Assembly (NCBI RefSeq): GCF_042752395.1
Contig: NZ_JBHYXZ010000014.1
Coordinates: 1-64,000, forward strand
Direction: 5' to 3'
DNA: 64,000 nucleotides
From: Actinosynnema sp042752395
GTDB lineage: Bacteria; Actinomycetota; Actinomycetes; Mycobacteriales; Pseudonocardiaceae
Part shown: positions 33,984-41,496 of the stretch, one piece after another
Layout of the letters: each line of letters opens with the position of its first letter
Position numbering within the stretch: the first letter of the stretch is position 1
Program-made: the position numbers and the translations under genes
The notes under the pieces: generated by a model
Told to the model about the DNA's origin: nothing
The model's input: the letters and a program-made list of their open reading frames with translations, nothing else
Databases searched by the model: none

Positions 33984-34157
33984 TCAGCCGAGGTGCTCCT
34001 CCTCGTAGGCGTAGTGCGCCTCCAACCGCTCCTCCAGGCGGTCCAGCTCGGGCCGCAGCCGCTCCGGGTCGCCTGACAGGGCGGCGATCTCCGCGATCAC
34101 CCCGGCGACGACGCGGTGCTCCTCGCGCAGCCGCCGCAGCCGCGCCGCTGCCGGGTG
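33984..34157 (-). pseudogene. hemerythrin-domain remnant
   Basis: The minus strand reads HPAAARLRRLREEHRVVAGV then IAEIAALSGDPERLRPELDR and LEERLEAHYAYEEEHLG before a stop. This is the end half of a hemerythrin HHE domain, including its HxxYEEEH-like iron ligands. An in-frame stop precedes it exactly where the MarR gene starts, so no usable start exists except an internal GTG at 34100 (38 residues). Probably a gene truncated by a deletion that joined it to the MarR gene. Confidence 0.6.
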
Positions 34158-34592
34158 TCAACCACCGATGACGCCATCCGGGCGTTGCTGCTGCTCATGC
34201 CGCGCATCGTCGGCCGGGCGAAGCGGCTCAAGGTGCCGGACGAGCCGGCGTCCCTGGCGCTCGCGCCGCGGCACCTGTCGCTGCTGTCCTACCTGCTGTT
34301 CGACGGCCCGGCGACGGTGAACGACCTGGCCGAGCGGCTGGAGGTGGCGCCGACGACGGTCAGTCTGATGGTGGCCGAGCTGAGCCGCAAAGGCGTGCTG
34401 GAACGCCGTGAGGACGAGCGGGACCGGCGCAGGCGGATCGTCAGCATCACCGACGCCCGGCGGCCCGCGATCGACGCGTGGCTGGCCAGGGGAGCGCGGG
34501 CGTGGCGGGTCGCGCTGGAGCCGCTGACGCCCGAGCAGCGCCGGGTCTTCGTGGAGACCTTCAGGGCCTACGAGGACGCGTTGGACGCGTGA
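34155..34592 (+). CDS. MarR family transcriptional regulator
   Basis: A 145-residue winged-helix regulator. The recognition region is ATVNDLAERLEVAPTTVSLM and the wing is LERREDERDRRRRIVSITDA. GTG 34155 gives a natural family N-terminus, but there is no ribosome binding site and the upstream DNA is the hemerythrin remnant. Either the mRNA is leaderless or the native promoter was lost. Tail to tail with pyrD, 1 base between stops. Confidence 0.85.
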   Translation: MSTTDDAIRALLLLMPRIVGRAKRLKVPDEPASLALAPRHLSLLSYLLFDGPATVNDLAERLEVAPTTVSLMVAELSRKGVLERREDERDRRRRIVSITDARRPAIDAWLARGARAWRVALEPLTPEQRRVFVETFRAYEDALDA

Positions 34593-34593
34593 G

Positions 34594-35625
34594 TCACCGC
34601 AGCGCGCGGGTGATCCGCCGCACCAGGCCCGGCCCCTCGTAGATGAACCCGGTGTAGAGCTGGACCAGGCTCGCGCCCGCGTCCAGCATCCGCTTGGCGT
34701 CGTCGGCGCTCGCGATGCCGCCGACGCCGATGATCGGCAGCGCGCCGTCGGTCTCCCGGCTGACGAACCGCACCACCTCGCGCGCCCGCGCGGCCAGCGG
34801 CTTGCCGCTCAGCCCGCCCGCCTCGTCCGCGAGGCGCCGGTCGGCCGGGGCCAGGCCGTCGCGCGACAACGTGGTGTTGGTCGCGATCAGGCCGCTGACC
34901 TCGTGCGCCGCGCACACCTCCAGCAGCTCGCCGATGGCCTCGTCGGTGAGGTCGGGCGCGATCTTGACCAGGATCGGCTTGCGCGGCGCGGACCCGGCCA
35001 GCTCGTGCGCGGTCGCGTTGAGCGCGGACAGCAGCTCGGTCAGCGCGCCGCGGTCCTGGAGGTTGCGCAGGCCTGGGGTGTTGGGCGAGCTGATGTTGAT
35101 CGCGAAGTAGTCGCCGTGGCGGTAGAGCGCGCGCAGGGACGTGCGGTAGTCCTCCACCGCGTCCTCGACCGGCGTGACCTTGGACTTGCCCAGGCTGATG
35201 CCCAGCGGCACGGACAGCGGGCCGAGGCGGTCGAGCCGGTTGGCCAGCTCCAGCGCGCCGTCGTTGTTGAAGCCCATCCGGTTGATGATCGCCTCGCTGT
35301 CGCGCAGCCGGAACAGGCGCGGCTTGGGGTTGCCCGGCTGGGGGTGCCGGGTGACCGTGCCGACCTCGACGAACCCGAACCCGAGCGCGCCCCACGCGGG
35401 CAGCGCGCGACCGTTCTTGTCCAGCCCGGCGGCCAGGCCGACCGGGTTGGGGAACCGCACGCCGAACACGGTGCGCGGCGCGACCGGCCCGCGGCGCACG
35501 AGCTTCGCCGCCGGGCTCAGCTTCTCCAGCACGCCGAGGGTGGTCTCGTGGACCCGCTCCGCGTCGCCGCCGTGCATCCGGAACAACGCCTTGCGCACCA
35601 CGCTCTTGTAGACCACGGCGGCCAC
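34594..35625 (-). CDS. pyrD: quinone-dependent dihydroorotate dehydrogenase
   Basis: Oxidises dihydroorotate to orotate at the membrane in pyrimidine synthesis. 343 residues, class 2 type with the N-terminal membrane helix region. FMN and substrate landmarks are FPNPVGLAAGLDKNG, FGFVEVGTVTRHPQPGNPKP, NRMGFNN, INISSPNTPGLRNLQ (with the class 2 catalytic Ser) and GVGGIASADDA. One base separates it from the upstream nei gene, with LysE and ParA genes before that, so pyrD ends a leftward run. Confidence 0.95.
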   Translation of the reverse strand: MAAVVYKSVVRKALFRMHGGDAERVHETTLGVLEKLSPAAKLVRRGPVAPRTVFGVRFPNPVGLAAGLDKNGRALPAWGALGFGFVEVGTVTRHPQPGNPKPRLFRLRDSEAIINRMGFNNDGALELANRLDRLGPLSVPLGISLGKSKVTPVEDAVEDYRTSLRALYRHGDYFAINISSPNTPGLRNLQDRGALTELLSALNATAHELAGSAPRKPILVKIAPDLTDEAIGELLEVCAAHEVSGLIATNTTLSRDGLAPADRRLADEAGGLSGKPLAARAREVVRFVSRETDGALPIIGVGGIASADDAKRMLDAGASLVQLYTGFIYEGPGLVRRITRALR

Positions 35626-35626
35626 C

Positions 35627-36421
35627 CTAAGCGATCGGCCCTGGCTGGCAGCGCGGGCACCAGTACGCGGGGCGCTCCAGCACCCCCGCGCCCTGCCCGC
35701 CCACGCGGACCTTCGTGCCGCAGCGCAGGCACGGCCTGCCCGCCCGTTCGAACACCCAGTGCTGCCGCCCGCGCCCCGGCAGCCCGGTCGTGTTCTGCTC
35801 GGGCCGCCACGCGTTGGCCAGCAGCAGCTTGCGCGCCAGCCGGACGGCCTCCGCCGGGTCCACCGCCGACACCGGGCTCCACGGCGAGACGCCCAGCAGG
35901 AAGCACACCTCGGCCTTGTAGAGGTTCCCCACGCCGGCCACGACCCGCTGGTCCAGCAGCGCCAACCCCAGCTCCCGGTCGGGGTCGGCGGCGAGCCGGG
36001 CCACCGCCTCGGCGGCCCGCCCGTCGTCCCACTCGCCGAGCAGGTCCGGACCGAGGTGGCCGACCAGCCGCGACTCCTCGCCGGTCGGCAGCAGCTCCAG
36101 GTCGTGCAGCGCGAAGCCCACCGCGACCCGGTCCGGCACCTCCAGCAGCGCGCGCACCTGGTGGCCGGGCCGCCGCCAGCGCTCGCCCGGCCGGTAGAGG
36201 TGCCACGCGCCGTCCATCCGGAAGTGGCTGTGCAGGCTCAGGTCGCCGGAGAACCGGGTGAACAGGTGCTTGCCCACCGAGCGCACGCCCAGCACGTCCC
36301 GGCCGCTCAGGTCGGCCGTCGCCCACCTCGGGTGGCGCAGCTCGCCGCGCAGGAGCCGGCGGCCGGCCAGCGCCTCGTTCAGGCGCTGCCCGGCCAGGAA
36401 GACCGTGTCACCCTCGGGCAC
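35627..36421 (-). CDS. nei: Fpg/Nei family DNA glycosylase (endonuclease VIII type)
   Basis: Excises oxidised bases and cuts the strand. 264 residues. The N-terminus MPEGDTVFLAGQRLN has the catalytic Pro2-Glu3. The helix-two-turn-helix includes LLDQRVVAGVGNLYKAEVCF, and a C-terminal zinc finger has CLRCGTK and CPRC. MPEGDT rather than MPELPE marks the Nei group. It overlaps the LysE gene by 14 bases. Confidence 0.93.
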   Translation of the reverse strand: MPEGDTVFLAGQRLNEALAGRRLLRGELRHPRWATADLSGRDVLGVRSVGKHLFTRFSGDLSLHSHFRMDGAWHLYRPGERWRRPGHQVRALLEVPDRVAVGFALHDLELLPTGEESRLVGHLGPDLLGEWDDGRAAEAVARLAADPDRELGLALLDQRVVAGVGNLYKAEVCFLLGVSPWSPVSAVDPAEAVRLARKLLLANAWRPEQNTTGLPGRGRQHWVFERAGRPCLRCGTKVRVGGQGAGVLERPAYWCPRCQPGPIA

Positions 36422-37040
36422 CGGGGTCGAACGCCACCTTCAGGCCGAACCCGACCAGCACGGACGCGGTCAGCCGCTCGGTCCAGCGCCGCACCCGCGG
36501 CCTGGTCAGCACGAGCGCCGCCCGGCCGGCCGGCCACACGACGACGACCTGCCACACCTGGCCGATGCCCACGTGCACGCCGACCAGCAGCGCGCCCCAC
36601 CCGGCCGACGCCTGGTCGGCGGGCAGGAACTGGGGGAGCAGGCTCAGGTAGAACACGCCGATCTTGGGGTTGAGCAGGTTCGTGGTGAACCCGGTCCGCA
36701 GGGCCTGGCCCGGCGTGATCGGGGGCACGTCCGCGGGCCGGTCGAGCGCGCCGCGCCACGACTTCCACAGCGCCGAACCGCCCAGCCACAGCAGGTACGC
36801 CGCGCCCGCGTAGCGCACCACGTCGTAGGCGAACCGCGACGCGACCAGCAGCGCGGTCAGGCCGGCGATGCTCGCCGCGCCCCACACCAGGCAGCCCAGC
36901 GTGGTGCCGAACCCGCCCACCAGCCCGGCTCGGCGCCCGCCGCCCAGCACCATGCGCAGCAGCATCATCGTGTCCAGGCCGGGCGTGATCGTGAGCAGGA
37001 GCGCCGCGACGGTGAACGCGGCGAGCGCCGTCGCGCTCAC
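36408..37040 (-). CDS. LysE/RhtB family amino-acid exporter
   Basis: A 210-residue membrane protein with about six hydrophobic segments, starting LAAFTVAALLLTITPGLDTM; GLDTMMLLRMVLGGGRRAGL is the conserved LysE opening. It likely exports an amino acid or related small molecule. The start overlaps the ParA stop by 4 bases and the end overlaps nei, so the four leftward genes are one operon. Confidence 0.9.
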   Translation of the reverse strand: MSATALAAFTVAALLLTITPGLDTMMLLRMVLGGGRRAGLVGGFGTTLGCLVWGAASIAGLTALLVASRFAYDVVRYAGAAYLLWLGGSALWKSWRGALDRPADVPPITPGQALRTGFTTNLLNPKIGVFYLSLLPQFLPADQASAGWGALLVGVHVGIGQVWQVVVVWPAGRAALVLTRPRVRRWTERLTASVLVGFGLKVAFDPGARG

Positions 37041-37873
37041 GCCTCCACCGCCTCCTCGATCTCCTCGTCGTCGAAGTCGCGGTGCACGGCCCGCCGGCGG
37101 CTGCGGCTGATCCGCAGGATCCGGGCCAGCAGCAGGTTGAACGCCAACGCGACCTCACGCGCGCCGGGCGTGCCCCACTCGTGGATCGGCATGCACGCGC
37201 CCTGCGCCTGCTGCACGGCGAGCCGGTCCGGCAGCGCCACCGGCATCACCAGCGGCCCGAAGATGTCGCGCAGCTCGTCGATGCGGAACTGGTGCTCGTG
37301 CGACCGGGGCCGCACCCGGTTCACCACCACGCCGAGGGGTTGCAGGTCGGCGTTGTGCTCGCGCTCGGCCTGCACCGCCTCGAACGCCCGCTGCACGCCC
37401 GCCACCGCGAACATCGTGGGTTCGGTGACCAGCAGCGCGCGGTCCGCCGCGACCAACGCCGACCGGGTGAGCTGGCCCAGCGACGGCGGGCAGTCCAGCA
37501 GCACGAGCTGGTAGGGCTCCTCGTCGTCCTGGAGCAGCCGCAACGCCTCGCGCAGCCGGCCGAGCCGGGTCTCGCCCGGGTCGGGGTGGTTCAGCGACTC
37601 CGCGTCTTCCGACCCGGCCAGCACGTCCACGCCGTCGCCCCACGCGCTCGGCGCGATCGCCTTGTCCAGCGTCTCCCGGCTCGGGTCCCGCAGGACGTCG
37701 TAGATGCTCGCCTCGGTGTCGCCGGGTTCCAGCGTCGAGGTGGCGTTGCACTGCGGATCGAGGTCGATGACCAGCGTCCGGACGCCGCGCCGCAACGCCG
37801 CCGACGCGAGACCGAGCGCGACCGTCGTCTTCCCAACGCCACCCTTGAGGCTGAGCACCGCCACCGTATGCAC
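37037..37873 (-). CDS. orphan ParA/Soj-type ATPase
   Basis: A 278-residue MinD/ParA family P-loop ATPase. The deviant Walker A is LKGGVGKTTVALG (residues 9-21), with Walker B LVLLDCPPSLGQ. No ParB gene is adjacent, so it is not the chromosomal parAB pair; it may position another cargo. GTG 37873 has TAGGCT ending 7 bases upstream, a leaderless arrangement, and the longer frame is not protein-like. A basic C-terminus (RISRSRRRAVHRD) may bind DNA. Confidence 0.85.
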   Translation of the reverse strand: MHTVAVLSLKGGVGKTTVALGLASAALRRGVRTLVIDLDPQCNATSTLEPGDTEASIYDVLRDPSRETLDKAIAPSAWGDGVDVLAGSEDAESLNHPDPGETRLGRLREALRLLQDDEEPYQLVLLDCPPSLGQLTRSALVAADRALLVTEPTMFAVAGVQRAFEAVQAEREHNADLQPLGVVVNRVRPRSHEHQFRIDELRDIFGPLVMPVALPDRLAVQQAQGACMPIHEWGTPGAREVALAFNLLLARILRISRSRRRAVHRDFDDEEIEEAVEA

Positions 37874-37880
37874 GTAGTGC

Positions 37881-37899
37881 AGCCTACGGCCCTTACGCT
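37881..37899. promoter_or_regulatory. overlapping divergent -10 elements
   Basis: TAGGCT on the minus strand (37886-37881) ends 7 bases before the ParA GTG, and TACGCT on the plus strand (37894-37899) ends 8 bases before the methyltransferase ATG. The two promoters face away within 19 bases, so their polymerases should interfere. Confidence 0.5.
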
Positions 37900-37907
37900 C
37901 TACGTCC

Positions 37908-38630
37908 ATGCGACCGGACGCCGTACACAGGGTGCTCGACGCCGAGCTGGCCGCCGCGCGCGACCGCCGGGGCGGTGAACCGCCGCGGGTGCTCGACGTG
38001 GGCGGCGGCAGCGGCGTGTGGGCCGTGCCACTGGCCGTGGCCGGGTGCGCGGTGACGGTGGTCGACCCGAGCCCGGACGCGTTGGCCACGTTGCACCGCC
38101 GCGCGGCGGACCAGGGCGTGTTGGACCGCATCACGGCCGTGCAGGGCGACACCGACGCGCTGGACCGGGACGGTTCGGCGGACCTCGTGCTCGGTCACGG
38201 GCTGCTGGAGGTCGTGGACGACGTCGGCGCGGCGCTCGCCGCCCTGGCCGCGGCGGCGACGCCGGGCGGCGCGGTGTCCCTGCTGGTGGCGAACCGGTAC
38301 GCGGCCGTGCTGCACCGCGCGATCGCGGGCCGGCTGGTGGACGCCCGGCGGTTGCTGGACGACGAGGCCGGTCAGCTCGCCGGCACCCGCGACCCGCTGC
38401 TGCGCCGGTTCGACGTGGCCGGGCTGGAGGCGCTGGTCCTGGCCGCCGGGCTGAAGGTCGAGCTGGTGCAGGGCCACGGCGTGGTGTCGGACCTGGTGCC
38501 GGGGTCGGTGCTGGAGTCCAGCCCCGGCGCGGCCGAGGCGCTGGCCGAGCTGGAACTGGCCGCGTCGACGCGGCCGCCGCTGCGGGACGTCGCCGCCCGT
38601 CTGCACGTCCTGGGCCGCAGGCCGGCCTGA
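37908..38630 (+). CDS. class I SAM-dependent methyltransferase
   Basis: A 240-residue Rossmann-fold methyltransferase. Motif I is VLDVGGGSGVWAV (about 28-40), the acidic end of strand 2 is TVVDPSPDAL, and motif IV is DLVLGHGLLEVV. Resembles the S-adenosylmethionine-dependent group near SmtA/CmoM. Substrate unknown. It is divergent from the ParA operon across a 34-base promoter region. Confidence 0.85.
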   Translation: MRPDAVHRVLDAELAAARDRRGGEPPRVLDVGGGSGVWAVPLAVAGCAVTVVDPSPDALATLHRRAADQGVLDRITAVQGDTDALDRDGSADLVLGHGLLEVVDDVGAALAALAAAATPGGAVSLLVANRYAAVLHRAIAGRLVDARRLLDDEAGQLAGTRDPLLRRFDVAGLEALVLAAGLKVELVQGHGVVSDLVPGSVLESSPGAAEALAELELAASTRPPLRDVAARLHVLGRRPA

Positions 38631-38676
38631 GTGCGGTAGAACGGAGCTTCCGCCGCCTACCGCAGAGGACGCCGCC

Positions 38677-38709
38677 ATGGGAGACCCGCACTTAGCCGGG
38701 GCCGGCTGA
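38677..38709 (+). CDS. 10-codon upstream ORF with a TTA codon
   Basis: ATG-GGA-GAC-CCG-CAC-TTA-GCC-GGG-GCC-GGC-TGA encodes MGDPHLAGAG. It has its own AGAGGA 8 bases upstream, and its stop overlaps the sigma-factor start (TGATG). The leucine codon TTA is very rare at this GC content and needs the bldA-type tRNA. It may couple and limit translation of the sigma factor. Confidence 0.4.
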   Translation: MGDPHLAGAG

Positions 38710-39299
38710 TGGCCGGACCCGCGCCCGAGGACCTGGACGCCGCGGTGCGCGCGGCCGTCGCCGGGGACCGCCGGGCCATCGCCTCGGTGCTCGCCGTCGT
38801 CCGCCCGCTGGTCGTGCGCTACTGCCGCGCCCGCGTGGGCAGGCAGGAGCGGTCGTTCACCTCCGCCGACGACGTGGCACAGGAGGTGTGCCTGGCGCTG
38901 CTGACCGCGTTGCCGACGTACCAGGACCACGGTCGGCCGTTCCTGGCGTTCGTGTACGGGATCGCCGCGCACAAGGTCGCCGACGCGCACCGCGCCGCCC
39001 TGCGCAGCCGGTCCGAGCCGGTGCCCGAGGTGCCGGACGCGCCGGACGACGAGACGGGACGCCCCGAGCAGACGGCGTTGCGGCTGGAGCTGACCGAGCG
39101 CATGGGCGAGCTGCTGCGCCGGCTGCCCGAGAAGCAGCGGGAGATCCTCGTGCTCCGGGTGGTCGTCGGGCTCTCGGCCGAGCAGACCGCCGCCGTGGTG
39201 GACGCCTCGCCCGGTGGGGTCCGGGTCGCGCAGCACCGGGCGCTGACCCGGCTGAGACGCGAAATCGAGCGCTCGTTGATCACGCAGCGCAGAACATGA
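38709..39299 (+). CDS. ECF-like sigma factor (ShbA/SigD type), copy 1
   Basis: A 196-residue sigma-70 family factor. Region 2 contains FTSADDVAQEVCLALLTALP then GRPFLAFVYGIAAHKVADAH. Region 4 contains LPEKQREILVLRVVVGLSAE and GGVRVAQHRALTRLRREI. The FVYGIAAHKVADAHRA block is typical of ShbA/SigD-group factors that drive expression of the principal sigma gene. No anti-sigma gene is adjacent. The start is tied by TGATG to the 10-codon upstream frame. Confidence 0.88.
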   Translation: MAGPAPEDLDAAVRAAVAGDRRAIASVLAVVRPLVVRYCRARVGRQERSFTSADDVAQEVCLALLTALPTYQDHGRPFLAFVYGIAAHKVADAHRAALRSRSEPVPEVPDAPDDETGRPEQTALRLELTERMGELLRRLPEKQREILVLRVVVGLSAEQTAAVVDASPGGVRVAQHRALTRLRREIERSLITQRRT

Positions 39300-39509
39300 G
39301 TGGGATTCGTTGCTCCGTTCGGGTTCCAAACGCGGCCATTCGGCGTAACTTCCCGTGACTTGCGTCATCTGGGAGTGGGACCGGCGTCGCGTTCGCATGT
39401 GCCCCCGAGGGGCGTCCAGCGCGCGGACGCCGAGGAGCTCGCGATGGCAGCAGTGGTGGTGGGTTGTGCGGTTCCGCCGGGATTCCGCGGTGATGCGGGG
39501 AGGGCGGTG

Positions 39510-40121
39510 ATGTCCGTGCAGTGCGAGGACGTCGCGTCCTCTTCACCGGTACGAGTGGAAGGAGGGCCGGAGTCTCACGTGGCCGCGGCGGTCCGCGGTG
39601 ACCGGCGTGCGGTCGAGGCGTTGCTGGCCGAGATCAGACCCGTGGTCGTGAAGTACTGCCGGGCCCGGGTGGGCGGCGGGCAGCGGTGGTCGGCGTCGGC
39701 GGAGGACGTGGCCCAGGAGGTCTGCCTCGCGGTGCTGAAGGCGTTGCCCGGCTACCGGGAGCAGGGCCGGCCGTTCCTGGCGTTCGTGTACGGGATCGCG
39801 GCGCACAAGGTCGCCGACGCGCACCGGGCGGCGGCGCGCAACCGCGCCGAGTCCGTGCCGGAGCTGCCGGACAGCGCGGGCCCCGAGCCGGGTCCCGAGC
39901 TGCGGGCGTTGCAGGGCGAGCTGTCGGACCGGATGGGCAGGCTGCTGGACGTCCTGCCGGACCGGCAGCGCGAGATCCTGGTGCTGCGCGTCGTCCTGGG
40001 CCTGTCCGCCGAGGAGACGGCGGACGCGGTCGGCTCGACCCCCGGCGCGGTCCGGGTGGCGCAGCACCGGGCGTTGGCGCGGCTGCGCAAGGTGCTGGAC
40101 GAAGCCCGGCAGGGCGCCTGA
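39510..40121 (+). CDS. ECF-like sigma factor (ShbA/SigD type), copy 2
   Basis: A 203-residue paralogue of the preceding gene. Region 2 has SASAEDVAQEVCLAVLKALP then GRPFLAFVYGIAAHKVADAH, and region 4 has LPDRQREILVLRVVLGLSAE. Large blocks are identical to copy 1, so this is a tandem duplication. The 210-base spacer allows its own promoter. ATG 39510 (GGGAGGGCGG upstream) is used; ATG 39444, with GAGGAG, adds 22 residues and is equally possible. No anti-sigma gene is seen. Confidence 0.87.
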   Translation: MSVQCEDVASSSPVRVEGGPESHVAAAVRGDRRAVEALLAEIRPVVVKYCRARVGGGQRWSASAEDVAQEVCLAVLKALPGYREQGRPFLAFVYGIAAHKVADAHRAAARNRAESVPELPDSAGPEPGPELRALQGELSDRMGRLLDVLPDRQREILVLRVVLGLSAEETADAVGSTPGAVRVAQHRALARLRKVLDEARQGA

Positions 40122-40128
40122 CGGGGCC

Positions 40129-41460
40129 TCAGTGCCGCCAGCGGGTCAGCGCGGCGACCTCCTCCGGTGAGCAGTCGGCGAACCGGGCGATCTCGCCGCG
40201 CCGCACGTCGGCGATCGTCGCGGCGAACTCCGCGCCGAACGCCTCGGTCAGCACCTCGTCCGCCTCGAACGCCGCCACGGCCTCCTCCAGGCACGTCGGC
40301 AGGCGCTCGGCGCCCGGCACGTCCGCCGGGTCGACCCCGACCGGCTCGGGCAGCCGCGCGGAGTCGACGATCCCGGCCAGGCCCGCCGCCATCGTGGCCG
40401 CCACCACGAGGTAGGGGTTGGCCGACAGGTCGTAGCACTTGACCTCCAGGTCGCGGCCCGCCACCAGGCGCAGCGCCGCCTCCCGGTTCTCCAGGCCCCA
40501 CACCGCGAACGCGCCCGCCCACTGCCGCGGCACGAGCCGCAGGTAGCCGGCCACCGAGGGGACGCCGATCGCGCACAGCGCGGGCAGCCGCCGCAGCACG
40601 CCGGCGGCGAACGCCTCGGCGTCGGCGGTCAGGCCGAACCAGCCCTCCCCGCCGCCGAACAGGTTGCGGCCGTCGCGCCACAGGCTCAGGTGCAGGTGAC
40701 CGCCGTTGCCGACGCCGTCGGCGGTGACCTTCGGCGAGAACGACGCGCGCATGCCGTGCCGGAGCGTGATCGCCCGGACAGTCTCGCGGACCAGCACCGA
40801 CGTGTCCGCCGCGTGCACCGGGTCCTCCGGCGCGGTGGACAGCTCGAACTGGCCGGGCGCGTACTCGGGGTGGAACTGGAGCACCTCGACGTCCTGCTCG
40901 GCCAGCGCGGACAGCAGGTCCGCGGCGTAGTCGGACAGCTCGACCTGGCGGGCGTGGCCGTACGCGGGCCCGGTGGTGGCGGGCCGGAACTCGTCCGTGC
41001 CGCCGCGGCCCACCACCCACTCCACCTCGAACCCGGCCCGGACCTCGTAACCGTGCACGGTGAGCCGGTCGGCCACCGCCCGCGCCAGGCCGCGCTCGTC
41101 CTGGGGGTGCGGCTCGCCCTGCCGGTCGAAGCGGTCGGCCGGGGCCCACGCCCAGCCCGGCTGGGCGGCCAGCGCGGTCAGCCGGTCCAGGTCCGGGAAC
41201 AGCCTCAGGTCGCCCACCGGGCCGCCCGCGTGCCGCCCGGCGATGATCGTGTCGTCCAGCAGGAACGCGTCGAACACCGGGGACGCGCCCACGCCGTCCG
41301 CGGCGGCGCCGGGCAGCGCGGCGAGCGGCACGGACTTGACCCTCGTGATGCCGCTGTGGTCCACCCACGTGAGCGCGACCGCGACCACGTCCTGCTCCAG
41401 CAGGTCGTCCACGAGGTCGGCGGCCAGGGCCCGCCGGTGCTCCCGCTCCGCAGTGTCCAT
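40129..41460 (-). CDS. glutamine synthetase-like amide ligase (GlnA-like)
   Basis: A 443-residue glutamine-synthetase fold enzyme, probably a gamma-glutamyl ligase for an amine rather than true GlnA: the N-terminus is short and there is no adenylylation tyrosine loop. Catalytic-face motifs are EVLQFHPEYAPGQFELS (metal glutamates), GVGNGGHLHLSLW (ATP/His loop), NPYLVVAATMAAGLAGI and RLVPRQWAGAFAVWG. Divergent from an amidohydrolase across 36 bases; the two together mirror the two domains of fungal FluG and plant NodGS. Confidence 0.88.
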   Translation of the reverse strand: MDTAEREHRRALAADLVDDLLEQDVVAVALTWVDHSGITRVKSVPLAALPGAAADGVGASPVFDAFLLDDTIIAGRHAGGPVGDLRLFPDLDRLTALAAQPGWAWAPADRFDRQGEPHPQDERGLARAVADRLTVHGYEVRAGFEVEWVVGRGGTDEFRPATTGPAYGHARQVELSDYAADLLSALAEQDVEVLQFHPEYAPGQFELSTAPEDPVHAADTSVLVRETVRAITLRHGMRASFSPKVTADGVGNGGHLHLSLWRDGRNLFGGGEGWFGLTADAEAFAAGVLRRLPALCAIGVPSVAGYLRLVPRQWAGAFAVWGLENREAALRLVAGRDLEVKCYDLSANPYLVVAATMAAGLAGIVDSARLPEPVGVDPADVPGAERLPTCLEEAVAAFEADEVLTEAFGAEFAATIADVRRGEIARFADCSPEEVAALTRWRH

Positions 41461-41496
41461 CTGGCGTGGTTACACCAGGTCACTACTGTTCAACAA
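41461..41496. promoter_or_regulatory. 36-bp shared promoter of the GS-like/amidohydrolase pair
   Basis: TACTGT (41484-41489) ends 7 bases before the amidohydrolase GTG, again leaderless. TGTTCAACA (41487-41495) is a near-perfect palindrome overlapping it. The leftward promoter must lie in the same 36 bases or inside the amidohydrolase gene. Confidence 0.45.
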
